Positions 36,201 to 44,077 of a stretch of DNA of 64,000 nt are shown one piece after another; the stretch's first letter is position 1, and the number at the start of each line of letters is the position of its first letter. Below the pieces are notes generated by a model. The model had not been told where the DNA came from, ran no database searches, and worked only from the letters and a program-made list of their open reading frames with translations. A program made the translations under genes and the position numbers. Source of the stretch: Rothia gullae (GTDB taxonomy: Bacteria; Actinomycetota; Actinomycetes; Actinomycetales; Micrococcaceae); assembly GCF_024294905.1 (NCBI RefSeq), contig NZ_JANCOC010000002.1:78267-142266 (forward strand). The letters run 5' to 3'.

Positions 36201-37568
36201 TTATGCCGCCTGACGGTCCGCTTCCTTCAGGGAGGCGGCCTTCGCCTCCCCCTTCACGGTGCGGGTAGTCTCGGCTTCGGGGTCGGGAGCCTGCAGCACG
36301 TAGCGGGGTTCCATACCGTTGAGCACGGTGTCCTCACTGATGACGATGGACACCACATCGGTGCGGTCCGGGATGTCGAACATAATCGGCTGCAGAATCT
36401 GCTCCATCATGGAGCGCAGGCCGCGGGCGCCGGTGCCGCGTTCGGCGGCGAAGCGGGCAATAGCCGCAATCGCTGCGTCGTCGAGAACCAGGTCCACGCC
36501 GTCCAGGGCAAAAAGGTGACGGTACTGCTTGAGCAGCGCATTCTTCGGTTCGGTCAGCACTCGAGCCAGCTCTTCTTCGTTGAGCTCACTCAGGGTCGAG
36601 ATGACCGGCAAACGGCCAATCAGCTCGGGGATAATGCCGTAGTGCGCCAGGTCCTCGGGCATGATTTGGTCCAGCGGGTTCTTCACGGAGCCGCCCAGTT
36701 CAGCGCCGAAACCGATGCCGCCGGCACCCACGCGGGCTGCGATGCGGTCGTCAATATTGTCGAAGGCGCCAGCCACAATGAAGAGAATGTTCGAGGTATC
36801 AATCTCAATATTCGCATGTGCCGGGTGCTTGCGTCCGCCCTCCGGCGGTACGGTCGCCACGGTGCCCTCAATAATCTTCAGCAACGCCTGCTGCACGCCT
36901 TCACCGGACACGTCACGGGTGATGGAGAGGTTCTCGCCGCCCTTGCGGGCAATCTTGTCGATCTCGTCAATGTAGATGATGCCGCGCTGAGCCTTAGCAA
37001 TATCACCGTCAGCGGCATTGATGAGGCGCAGCAGAATGTTCTCCACGTCATCACCCACGTAGCCCGCCTCGGTGAGGGTGGTTGCGTCGACCAGGGCAAA
37101 GGGCACATCCAGCTTCTTCGCCAGGGTCGCCGCCAGGTAGGTTTTACCGCAGCCGGTCGGGCCGAGCATCAGAATATTCGACTTGCCCAGCTCCACCTGC
37201 TCCCCCGCAGTCGCCGAAAGAATGCGGGAGGTCAGCACCGGGTTATCAATATCGTGGATACGCTTGTAGTGGTTGTACACCGCCACTGCCAGAGTACGCT
37301 TCGCCGCGTCCTGACCGATGACGTAGTCGTTGAGGTAGCTGTAAATTTCGCGCGGAGTAGCCAGCTGAGATGCAGGCGCCGCCGCGGAGGCTTTCACCTT
37401 CAGACGCTCTTCAGCGAGAATTTCTTCGCACAGCTCCACGCACTCATCGCAGATGGAAACATTCGGGCCGAGCACAATCTTGAAAACCTGCGCGCGAGTC
37501 TTCTTGCAGAAGGAGCATCGCATGCTGGCGTTGGGCTGTTCGGGAGGCACAATGATGTCTGTGGCCAC
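36201..37568 (-). CDS. clpX: ATP-dependent Clp protease ATP-binding subunit ClpX
   Basis: AAA+ unfoldase feeding ClpP. 455 residues: N-terminal zinc-binding domain with CSFC (about 18-21) and CDEC (40-43); Walker A GPTGCGKT near 136-143; Walker B IIYIDEID; sensor and [12 protein letters not shown]; Arg-finger region [13 protein letters not shown]. The GFG pore loop is in GGIGFGAEL and the IGF-type ClpP docking region is modified as in other actinobacteria. GTG start at 37566-37568 after AAGGGA. It is separated from clpP2 by a terminator and a 477-base gap, so it is transcribed on its own. Confidence 0.97.
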   Translation of the reverse strand: MATDIIVPPEQPNASMRCSFCKKTRAQVFKIVLGPNVSICDECVELCEEILAEERLKVKASAAAPASQLATPREIYSYLNDYVIGQDAAKRTLAVAVYNHYKRIHDIDNPVLTSRILSATAGEQVELGKSNILMLGPTGCGKTYLAATLAKKLDVPFALVDATTLTEAGYVGDDVENILLRLINAADGDIAKAQRGIIYIDEIDKIARKGGENLSITRDVSGEGVQQALLKIIEGTVATVPPEGGRKHPAHANIEIDTSNILFIVAGAFDNIDDRIAARVGAGGIGFGAELGGSVKNPLDQIMPEDLAHYGIIPELIGRLPVISTLSELNEEELARVLTEPKNALLKQYRHLFALDGVDLVLDDAAIAAIARFAAERGTGARGLRSMMEQILQPIMFDIPDRTDVVSIVISEDTVLNGMEPRYVLQAPDPEAETTRTVKGEAKAASLKEADRQAA

Positions 37569-37942
37569 GAAGATTCCCTTTCGATCGGCGTGGTGAAATC
37601 GGTGCAGAAGAATCAGTGACCTGATATCTGCGGTGGTTTCTCAGGAGAGGCACCGGCGGGTGGTGGGTGCCGTGGTTTGAGTGAGAAACCGGTATGAAAT
37701 ACTCGAATTTTCTCCCTCTCTAAGGCTACCGGAGTTCACCCCGGAAATCAGAATTACGCACCGCAGATGAACGGACTTACCGGGCATATGACAAAGCACG
37801 TCTTTTATGACAGCGACGGGGCAGATACTCCGGCATATGACGGTAGGCATGTGACGCTAAAGCCCGGCAAGAAAGCGCAGGTCAACACCACATATCAGCT
37901 TGGTTCACCGCCCCCACCCGGCGGGCACAAATCAGCCGGTAC
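37569..37942. other. clpX upstream region
   Basis: No supported gene in 374 bases. The word GGCATATGAC occurs twice (about 37784 and 37832). A plus-strand open frame from 37767 is not credible beyond its first half and lacks a ribosome binding site. Confidence 0.4.
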
Positions 37943-38004
37943 AAAAAGGGCGGCACCGCACCGCGCACCAGCCCAAAGGCTCGCACACGGAGCGATGCCG
38001 CCCC
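37943..38004 (-). terminator. Intrinsic terminator of the clpP1-clpP2 operon
   Basis: Minus strand: GGGCGGCA arm, internal branched GC-rich stem, TGCCGCCC arm and then TTTTTGT. It starts 42 bases after the clpP2 stop. Confidence 0.75.
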
Positions 38005-38045
38005 TCCCCCGAAAAACGCTCGGGGATATTCCTCAAAACTAAAGT

Positions 38046-38729
38046 TTAGGTGTGGGAAATAGCGGTGTTGGTCGCAGGCTTACGCAGCTTACGAGACTCC
38101 AGCACCTTATCGACCAGGCCGTACTCCAGGGCAGCAGCCGCAGTCAGAATGTTGTCACGCTCAATGGAGCGGTCAACTTCCTCATAGGTCTTACCCGAGT
38201 GCAGTGCCAGGGTCTGTGCAGTCCACTCACGCATACGCATAACCTCGTTCGCGTGAATCTCAATGTCAGATGCCTGACCGCCCTGCTGGCCGCTCAGTGC
38301 GGGCTGGTGAATCAGCACGCGAGCGTTCGGCAGTGCCAGACGCTTGCCGGGGGTACCGGCAGCCAGCAGAACCGCCGCAGCGGATGCCGCCTGGCCCAGG
38401 CACACGGTCTGAATCTCGGGGCGGATAAACTGCATGGTGTCGTAGATGGCGGTCATTGCGGTGAAGGAACCGCCGGGCGAGTTAATGTACAGGGTGATGT
38501 CACGCTCGGGGTCCTGCGCCTCCAGCACCAGCAGCTGCGCCATGATGTCGTCAGCGGATGCGTCGTCCACCTGGGTTCCCAGGAAGATGATGCGGTCCTC
38601 GAACAGCTTTGCGTACGGGTCCTGACGCTTGTAACCGTAGGGGGTGCGCTCCTCGAAGCTGGGGAGCACGTAGCGGTTGCTCGGCATAGCCGGCGCCGAG
38701 GTGGTGATATCGTTCGGCAGGTAGTTCAT
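38046..38729 (-). CDS. clpP2: Clp protease proteolytic subunit ClpP2
   Basis: Serine peptidase subunit of the mixed ClpP1P2 tetradecamer of actinobacteria. Catalytic triad: Ser in [13 protein letters not shown], His in LIHQPALSG, Asp in SIERDN. 227 residues from the ATG at 38727-38729 (MNYLPND); AAGGGAG lies 6 bases before it, whereas the ATG two codons earlier abuts the site and is unlikely. Five to eleven bases after clpP1; same operon. The N-terminal ~25 residues form the usual processed propeptide region. Confidence 0.95.
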   Translation of the reverse strand: MNYLPNDITTSAPAMPSNRYVLPSFEERTPYGYKRQDPYAKLFEDRIIFLGTQVDDASADDIMAQLLVLEAQDPERDITLYINSPGGSFTAMTAIYDTMQFIRPEIQTVCLGQAASAAAVLLAAGTPGKRLALPNARVLIHQPALSGQQGGQASDIEIHANEVMRMREWTAQTLALHSGKTYEEVDRSIERDNILTAAAALEYGLVDKVLESRKLRKPATNTAISHT

Positions 38730-38740
38730 GTGCATCTCCC

Positions 38741-39394
38741 TTATGCGTTCTTCGATTCGGGCAGCTTACCGGCGGTGGTGGCAATGTGGTCAAAGAAGCC
38801 GTATTCCAGGCCTTCTTCCGCGTTGAACCAGTTGTCGCGGTCGTTATCCTTCAGGATGGTCTCGAGGCTCTTGCCGGTGCGCTCAGCGGTGATTTCTGCC
38901 AAGCGCTTCTTCATGTCCAGAATCAGCTCAGCCTGGGTGCGGATATCCGATGCGGTACCGCCAATACCGCCGAGGGGCTGGTGCATGAGGATGCGGGCGT
39001 TCGGGGTTGCGTAGCGCTTGCCGATGGTGCCTGCGGTGAGCAGGAACTGACCCATGGATGCTGCCATACCGGTCACCACGGTCACCACGTCGTTCGGGAT
39101 GAGCTGCATGGTGTCGTAGATAGCCATACCGGCGGTGACGGAGCCGCCGGGAGAGTTGATGTACAGGTAGATGTCTGCCTCGGGGTCTTCAGCCGAGAGC
39201 AGCAGCATCTGGGAGCAGATGAGGTTGGCGTTGGAGTCGCGCACCTCGGAGCCAAGCCAGATAATGCGCTCCTTCAGGAGGCTGTTGTAGACGTAATCTT
39301 CCTGGGCACCAACGATGGGGGTTGCCATAGACGGCGCGGGTGCCACGCCGGCTGCCTGGGAGGCACCGATGGGCAGAGGCATGTAGCTGGACAT
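38741..39394 (-). CDS. clpP1: Clp protease proteolytic subunit ClpP1
   Basis: Partner of ClpP2. 217 residues: [19 protein letters not shown], catalytic Ser in [13 protein letters not shown], His in ILMHQPLGG, Asp in KDNDRDNW. First gene of the clpP1-clpP2 operon. Start ATG at 39392-39394 follows a purine-rich GAGGAAGA. The upstream 319 bases to tig hold the tig terminator and a GCGCG-ATTTA-CGCGC inverted repeat near 39433-39447 that is not a ClgR-type CGC-N5-GCG site. Confidence 0.95.
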   Translation of the reverse strand: MSSYMPLPIGASQAAGVAPAPSMATPIVGAQEDYVYNSLLKERIIWLGSEVRDSNANLICSQMLLLSAEDPEADIYLYINSPGGSVTAGMAIYDTMQLIPNDVVTVVTGMAASMGQFLLTAGTIGKRYATPNARILMHQPLGGIGGTASDIRTQAELILDMKKRLAEITAERTGKSLETILKDNDRDNWFNAEEGLEYGFFDHIATTAGKLPESKNA

Positions 39395-39599
39395 TCTTCC
39401 TCTTCTTCTCTAATGGGTCTTCGCTGCATCTTTGCGCGATTTACGCGCCGGAGCGCACGCGAAAAGTTTCGTTGCTACTACCTTACCGATAGTTGCTCTC
39501 CCCCGCTTCCCTTCGGGTTGTTCGTTCGCCAGGGGGTGAAGCAGAGGCGAAAACCTCGGTACGGAATAACTTGAGGGCGGAATAGTTTGGGGTGAAAAG

Positions 39600-39648
39600 A
39601 GCCTCAGCGGGCACCCAACCGGTAATTCGGTGGATGCCCGCTGAGGCT
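39600..39648 (-). terminator. tig terminator
   Basis: AGCCTCAGCGGGCA / TGCCCGCTGAGGCT, perfect 14-bp outer stem with an inner ACCGGTAATTCGGT hairpin, 66 bases past the tig stop. Confidence 0.75.
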
Positions 39649-39713
39649 ACACGTTTCAAACAATCAGCGCACGCCCTCTAGAGGGGTGACTTCTTGCAGA
39701 CCGTGGCGGGGAT

Positions 39714-41015
39714 TTAGGCAGCTACCTCTTCACCCTCGCCCAGGTACTTGGACAGGTCAACAACGTTGCCCTTGGTGTCCTTGACAACTGCGGTCTTCAG
39801 CACTGCTGCCAGAGCCTTGGAGCGGCGAACCTCGCCGACCAGCGCGCCAGCCTGGCCGGAGCCATCCAGCATCTGTGCGAACTGGTTGGGGTCCATGCCG
39901 TACTGGGAGCTCATGGTGATGATGTAGTTGATCATCTCAGCCTGGTCGACGGTCACTTCTTCCTTGTCCGCAACAGCGTCGAGAACCATCTCGTTCTTGA
40001 ATGCGGTCTCGGTGTTCTCGCGAACCTCGGTGCGGTGCTCCTCGGTGTCGTGGTCTGCTTCAGCGTTGGGGTTGTTGAAGTGCTGCTCGAGCTGGTCCTC
40101 GATAACCTTCTCGGGGACGGGGATCTCGACGAGCTCAACGAGCTTTGCGAGGACCTTGTCGCGTGCCTGGGTGCCCTGCTCGGCAACCTTAGCTTCTGCA
40201 ACCTGCTTCTTGATGTCTTCCTTCAGCTCGTCGATGGTGTCGAACTCGGAAGCCAGCTGTGCGAACTCGTCGTCAGCTGCGGGCAGCTCGCGCTCCTTGA
40301 CTGCGGAGAGCTTGACCTTGATGACTGCCTGCTCGCCTGCGTGCTCGCCGCCGGAGAGCTTGGTCTCGAAGGTTGCGTCCTCGCCAGCGGACAGACCGGT
40401 CAGAGCCTCATCGATGCCGTCGAGCATGGTGCCGGAACCGATCTGGTAGGACAGGTCGTTTGCTGCGTCAACCTGCTCGCCGTCGATCTCAGCTGCGATG
40501 TCGATGGTCACGAAGTCCTTGTCAGCTGCGGGGCGCTCAACGGTCTTCAGGGTGCCGAAGCGCTCACGCAGAGCGTCCAGTGCCTGAACCTCGTCCTCAG
40601 CGGTGACCTCTACCTCGTCAACCTCAACCTCGAGGCCCTCGTAGTTGGGCAGCTCGATTTCGGGGCGGACGGTGACGGTGATGGTCAGCTTGACGTCTGC
40701 CTCACGGTTCTCGGTGGAGGGCTGGGACTGAACGTCCAGCTCGGGCTGTGCCAGGGGGGAGAGCTCGTTCTCGCCCAGTGCCTGTGCGTAGTAGTCGTTT
40801 AGAGCGTCGTTCAGGGAGGCCTCGACGATGTAGTCGAAGCCCGCACGCTGCTCGATGAGCTGCTTGGGCAGCTTACCCTTGCGGAAGCCGGGAACGCTGA
40901 TCTGACCCGAGAGGTTCTTGTAGGTGCGGTCCAGGTAGGGCTTGAATTCTGCGAAGGGAACCTCGACCTCAATCTTTGCAAGGGTCGGGTTGAGCTTCTC
41001 GACGGCGGTCTTCAC
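39714..41015 (-). CDS. tig: Trigger factor (ribosome-associated chaperone and PPIase)
   Basis: Binds ribosomal protein L23 at the tunnel exit. The ribosome-binding signature is [20 protein letters not shown] near residues 37-56; the FKBP-like PPIase domain (about 150-240: [16 protein letters not shown] ... [15 protein letters not shown]) and the C-terminal helical arms follow. The start is the GTG at 41013-41015 ([21 protein letters not shown]), the standard actinobacterial start, with GAGGAG nine bases upstream; the ATG 17 codons earlier has no site. 433 residues, normal length. Two tRNA genes lie upstream. Confidence 0.95.
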   Translation of the reverse strand: MKTAVEKLNPTLAKIEVEVPFAEFKPYLDRTYKNLSGQISVPGFRKGKLPKQLIEQRAGFDYIVEASLNDALNDYYAQALGENELSPLAQPELDVQSQPSTENREADVKLTITVTVRPEIELPNYEGLEVEVDEVEVTAEDEVQALDALRERFGTLKTVERPAADKDFVTIDIAAEIDGEQVDAANDLSYQIGSGTMLDGIDEALTGLSAGEDATFETKLSGGEHAGEQAVIKVKLSAVKERELPAADDEFAQLASEFDTIDELKEDIKKQVAEAKVAEQGTQARDKVLAKLVELVEIPVPEKVIEDQLEQHFNNPNAEADHDTEEHRTEVRENTETAFKNEMVLDAVADKEEVTVDQAEMINYIITMSSQYGMDPNQFAQMLDGSGQAGALVGEVRRSKALAAVLKTAVVKDTKGNVVDLSKYLGEGEEVAA

Positions 41016-41122
41016 GTCCGTGATCTCCTCATATAGTTTCGGTGCGGCACGAATCGTGTGTGCCACGGTTGCTTAGTGGAAAGAGCGCCACGACCTTGTA
41101 GCGTCGCGGCAACCGTTTCACG

Positions 41123-41197
41123 TCGGGGCGACAGGATTCGAACCTGCGATCTCCTGCTCCCAAAGCAGGCGCGTTAGCCAAGCTACGCCACGCCCCG
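41123..41197 (-). tRNA. tRNA-Pro (anticodon TGG)
   Basis: Minus strand cloverleaf: acceptor CGGGGCG / CGCCCCG, D-arm region GGCTAACGC, anticodon stem CCTGC/GCAGG with loop TTTGGGA giving TGG, T-arm GCAGGTTCGAATCCTGT, discriminator A; CCA is not encoded. It lies upstream of tig on the same strand. Confidence 0.95.
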
Positions 41198-41420
41198 TGA
41201 AACCGACCGTGTTGCGCACTTGCGTGTTTAACACAGTCAGTGCCCTAGTTTACCTGTTTTCCCTCTAAATGCCCAACACAGCGGCTCGTGCGCGGTTTAT
41301 TTCCACTGAGCGCGTACTCCCCTAATAAGGATGCGCAGACTAACACAAAAAGATAAGACAAATGCCTGTAAGAACATGCAAAGGCCCCCGCACAAAAACC
41401 GCGCCAACACACCTAAGAGT

Positions 41421-41450
41421 TTGACAGCACAGATGGAACCTCGCTACTAT
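41421..41450 (+). promoter_or_regulatory. Promoter of tRNA-Gly
   Basis: Consensus -35 TTGACA (41421-41426), 18-base spacer, -10 TACTAT (41445-41450), 16 bases before the mature tRNA 5' end. Confidence 0.85.
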
Positions 41451-41466
41451 GGTCAAGTTCCATTCC

Positions 41467-41537
41467 GGGGATGTAGCTTAATGGTAAAGCCTCAGTCTTC
41501 CAAACTGATTACGCGGGTTCGATTCCCGTCATCCCCT
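41467..41537 (+). tRNA. tRNA-Gly (anticodon TCC)
   Basis: Acceptor GGGGATG / CATCCCC, anticodon stem TCAGT/ACTGA with loop CTTCCAA (TCC), T-arm CGGGTTCGATTCCCG, discriminator T; CCA not encoded. Flanked by its own promoter and terminator. Confidence 0.95.
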
Positions 41538-41542
41538 CGCAC

Positions 41543-41573
41543 AATCCCCCCGACGTTGTCGGGGGGATTTTTT
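41543..41573 (+). terminator. tRNA-Gly terminator
   Basis: AATCCCCCCGAC / GTCGGGGGGATT with GTT loop followed by TTTTT, six bases after the tRNA. Confidence 0.9.
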
Positions 41574-41653
41574 GTGCTCGGGGATGACGGGAATCGCTTA
41601 CGGGCGAAAATACATTCCCTCGCGCGCTCGGAATCCGCACGCTCCAGCCTAAC

Positions 41654-42199
41654 TTATATATACTTCTCAAGCAGCTGCTGCGCCGAGACAATCGTGGCGA
41701 ATTCATCGCGCAACGCCGCAATATTGTAGAGGTGCACCATCTCCGGGGAAAGAAAATCACCGGCACCATCAGAAAGAGCAAAGGTTACGCAGGCATCCTC
41801 AACAAGAGTCACCTGAAAACCATAATTTGCCGCCATCCGCACAGTGGTAGACACACAATGCGGCAGCGTACAACCCATCACCGTGAGCCGATCAATCCCG
41901 CGTTTACGCAGATAGGCAAGCAGATTTGTACCAATAAATGCGCTATTCACATTTTTTGTAAATACCTTCTCCCCCACACGAGGCTCAAATCCGCTCTGGA
42001 ACCTAATATTTTCCTCATCGTAAAAGAAGGAGCTCGAATCCGTTCCCCGATGCTGAATATGGATTATTTCGCGCCCTGAACAGCGGAAATCCTCCATAAT
42101 CTTCTGCATCTTCTCTTCCGCACCGTCATTATTTCTAGCCGGTAGCTGCGGATGCAGAAAACCCCTCTGAACATCCACCACCAATAGAGCCTCAGCCAT
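41654..42199 (-). CDS. Isochorismatase-like cysteine hydrolase
   Basis: 181-residue member of the isochorismatase/nicotinamidase superfamily: Asp of the triad in LLVVDVQRG (residue 9), Lys in VFTKNVNSAF, Cys in GCTLPHCVSTTVRMAA. Substrate unknown. Start ATG at 42197-42199 with GGAGGAGAAG upstream; longer reading frames are artefacts. Codon choice is visibly AT-richer than in its neighbours (for example the run coding SSFFYDEENIRF), and it lies between tRNA-Gly and nei in a block that is conserved in related bacteria, so acquisition by transfer is plausible. Confidence 0.85.
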   Translation of the reverse strand: MAEALLVVDVQRGFLHPQLPARNNDGAEEKMQKIMEDFRCSGREIIHIQHRGTDSSSFFYDEENIRFQSGFEPRVGEKVFTKNVNSAFIGTNLLAYLRKRGIDRLTVMGCTLPHCVSTTVRMAANYGFQVTLVEDACVTFALSDGAGDFLSPEMVHLYNIAALRDEFATIVSAQQLLEKYI

Positions 42200-42218
42200 T
42201 GTTCTTCTCCTCCTGTAG

Positions 42219-43103
42219 CTACTTCTGGCAGCCGGGGCACCAGTAGAGTTTGCGGCCGGCAATTTCTTCCATGCGGATGGTCGTTCCGCAGCGGCGGCAG
42301 GGCTCGCCGTGGTGCATGTACACGTAGTTGGCGTGGTCAGGCCACGCTTCGGTTTCGGGCACGCCGGGGCGGTCTTCGGGCTCGGTGGTGATGATGCGCC
42401 CCACGCGCACGCCGATGACCAGCAGATGCTTATTGTCTTCCCAGAGTCGCTCCAGCTCCTCGTCACTGAGGCTCTTGCCGGGGCGTAGCGGGTCAATTTC
42501 CTGGCGGTACAGCGACTCGGCGCGGAAGATATTGCCCACGCCGGAGATTGCCGCCTGATCCATCAGAATCACACCGATCGGGCGGGAGCTCTTACGCGCG
42601 GCGCGGTAAAACTGTTCGGGGTCAGCATCCGGGTTGAGCGGGTCGGGGCCGAGCTTGGAGCGGACGGTGCGCACCTCCTCCGGTGTGAGGGTGCGGCAGA
42701 TAGTCGGGCCCACCAGGTCCGCCCAGCCGTGCTCCGAAACAATACGGCAACGCACCGTACTCTTCGGCTCGGGAGGACCGGCGTAAGGCTCCCCCTCCCC
42801 CGCCGCGTACTCTTTTTCGCCGACCTTGCGGGGCGCACCAATGCTCGAAGCACCCGTGAACATCTCATCCCCGCCGAAGCTCCAGTTACCGTAAATACCC
42901 AGGTGTACGTTCAGAGTCAGGTCGTTCTCGAAGGTCACGAACAGGTGCTTACCGTGCGCGTACGCCCCGGTGATAGTGTGCCCATCCAGCAGGGCGGCGC
43001 CCTCAGCGTAGCGGCCCTGCGGGGAAGAAACCTGCACGCGTTCGCCGGTAAAGACGTCACTGATTTGGCGGGCAATACGGTGGATGGAGTGGCCTTCGGG
43101 CAC
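42219..43103 (-). CDS. nei: Fpg/Nei-family DNA glycosylase (Nei1-like)
   Basis: Bifunctional glycosylase/AP lyase removing oxidised bases. 294 residues starting PEGHSIHRIA after the initiator, with Pro as N-terminal nucleophile and Glu next to it; Lys in AHGKHLFV; helix-two-turn-helix ISGVGNIFRAESL; C-terminal zinc finger CRRC ... CPGC. It resembles M. tuberculosis Nei1 (Rv2464c), also adjacent to rpiB. The GTG start at 43101-43103 follows GAGGAG. A ~20-residue insertion (GEKEYAAGEGEPYAGPPEP) interrupts the N-terminal domain. Confidence 0.9.
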   Translation of the reverse strand: MPEGHSIHRIARQISDVFTGERVQVSSPQGRYAEGAALLDGHTITGAYAHGKHLFVTFENDLTLNVHLGIYGNWSFGGDEMFTGASSIGAPRKVGEKEYAAGEGEPYAGPPEPKSTVRCRIVSEHGWADLVGPTICRTLTPEEVRTVRSKLGPDPLNPDADPEQFYRAARKSSRPIGVILMDQAAISGVGNIFRAESLYRQEIDPLRPGKSLSDEELERLWEDNKHLLVIGVRVGRIITTEPEDRPGVPETEAWPDHANYVYMHHGEPCRRCGTTIRMEEIAGRKLYWCPGCQK

Positions 43104-43165
43104 GGGGTTCTCCTCGAAAACTTGTCGGCTAGAAATAGTACGGATTATATGGGGTGCAGAGACGA

Positions 43166-43196
43166 CTGAGGCGCATAGCCTGCACTATGCGCCTCA
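43166..43196. terminator. Terminator between rpiB and nei
   Basis: CTGAGGCGCATAG / CTATGCGCCTCAG, perfect 13-bp stem with a 5-base loop, immediately after rpiB. Confidence 0.7.
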
Positions 43197-43207
43197 GATT
43201 TTAGAGC

Positions 43208-43699
43208 TTAGGCAGCATCAATCTGCTTGCCGGCAATGTCGCCGGTCTGCTCGTACTCAGCCAGCTGACCGATACGGCGTGCGTGACGCTCCTCGTTGGT
43301 CCAGGGGGTAGCCAGGAAGACCTTGATAATTTCCAGTGCTTCTTCCTTGCTGTGCTGGCGGCCGCCCACAGCAACGACCTGTGCGTTGTTGTGCTCGCGA
43401 GCCAGTGCTGCGGTGTCGTGGTTCCAAGCCAGAGCCGCGCGGATACCATCAACCTTGTTCGCAGCCATCTGCTCGCCGTTGCCGCTACCGCCCAGCACAA
43501 TACCCAGGGAGTCCAGGCCAGCCTCGCGGTCACGCTTCACGCCAAGGGCTGCGTTAATGCAGAACGAGGGGTAGTCGTCCAGCGGGTCGTAGTCGGCGGG
43601 GCCGTGGTCAATCATTTCGTAGCCCGCAGCGGTGAGGGACTCGATCAGGTAGTGGCTCAGTTCGAGGCCAGCGTGATCGGTTGCGATGTGTACGCGCAT
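43208..43699 (-). CDS. rpiB: Ribose-5-phosphate isomerase B
   Basis: Interconverts ribose-5-P and ribulose-5-P in the pentose phosphate pathway. 163 residues: MRVHIATDHAGLELS, HGPADYDPLDDYPSF, and LGGSGNGEQMAANKV (phosphate loop). In E. coli-type RpiB the base is a Cys in GTGIG; here the GSGNG form and the Glu after it match the mycobacterial RpiB, which uses a Glu instead. ATG at 43697-43699 follows CAGGAGAG. Minus strand, divergent from pepN. Confidence 0.93.
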   Translation of the reverse strand: MRVHIATDHAGLELSHYLIESLTAAGYEMIDHGPADYDPLDDYPSFCINAALGVKRDREAGLDSLGIVLGGSGNGEQMAANKVDGIRAALAWNHDTAALAREHNNAQVVAVGGRQHSKEEALEIIKVFLATPWTNEERHARRIGQLAEYEQTGDIAGKQIDAA

Positions 43700-44077
43700 G
43701 GTACTCTCCTGGTGATTTTGTCTTGGTGTGACGTGCGTTTGTGCGTTCGTGGTAGGCGCCGGTTCTCAGTTCTGAGCGCCGTTGCTATAGTGCGCCGCGC
43801 ATCCATCAGGTGGGATACGCTTCCCCGTTTGGGTTTTTCTGTCTTAACTGTATCGAATTCGCGCGGGTTCGGGTAATGCGGAGCCTTCTAGACCCTCACC
43901 TATACGGTAGACTGTGGGATATGGCACTTTTTGGTGTCCCGATTCGCCGCGCCCAAGCTAGAACGCCTCCAGCGCTACGTATGCAGCGTCGCAGGAGCCG
44001 CGCACCTCGGGAACCAGCGCACCATGACAGGGCGTGTCAACACGGCACGCTATTCATATCTAAGGAGAGGGAGCTGT
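43700..44077 (+). promoter_or_regulatory. rpiB-pepN divergent region and pepN leader
   Basis: A TAGACT box at 43908-43913 stands 7 bases before an ATG at 43921 that opens a 61-codon frame (MALFGVPIRRAQ) overlapping the pepN start in another frame. If transcription starts at that ATG, a leaderless upstream ORF would precede pepN. No other gene is visible in the 378 bases. Confidence 0.35.

Noticed and set aside
37767..38042. Plus-strand 91-residue ORF between clpX and clpP2
   Set aside because: Its 3' half is the reverse strand of the clpP operon terminator, with no ribosome binding site and no known motifs.
39433..39447. ClgR site upstream of clpP1
   Set aside because: The inverted repeat is GCGCG-N5-CGCGC, the opposite of the CGC-N5-GCG arrangement of ClgR sites.
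41643..41660. Iron-box-like half-site AGCCTAACTTATA
   Set aside because: Only the right half matches and it lies at the 3' end of a gene rather than in a promoter.
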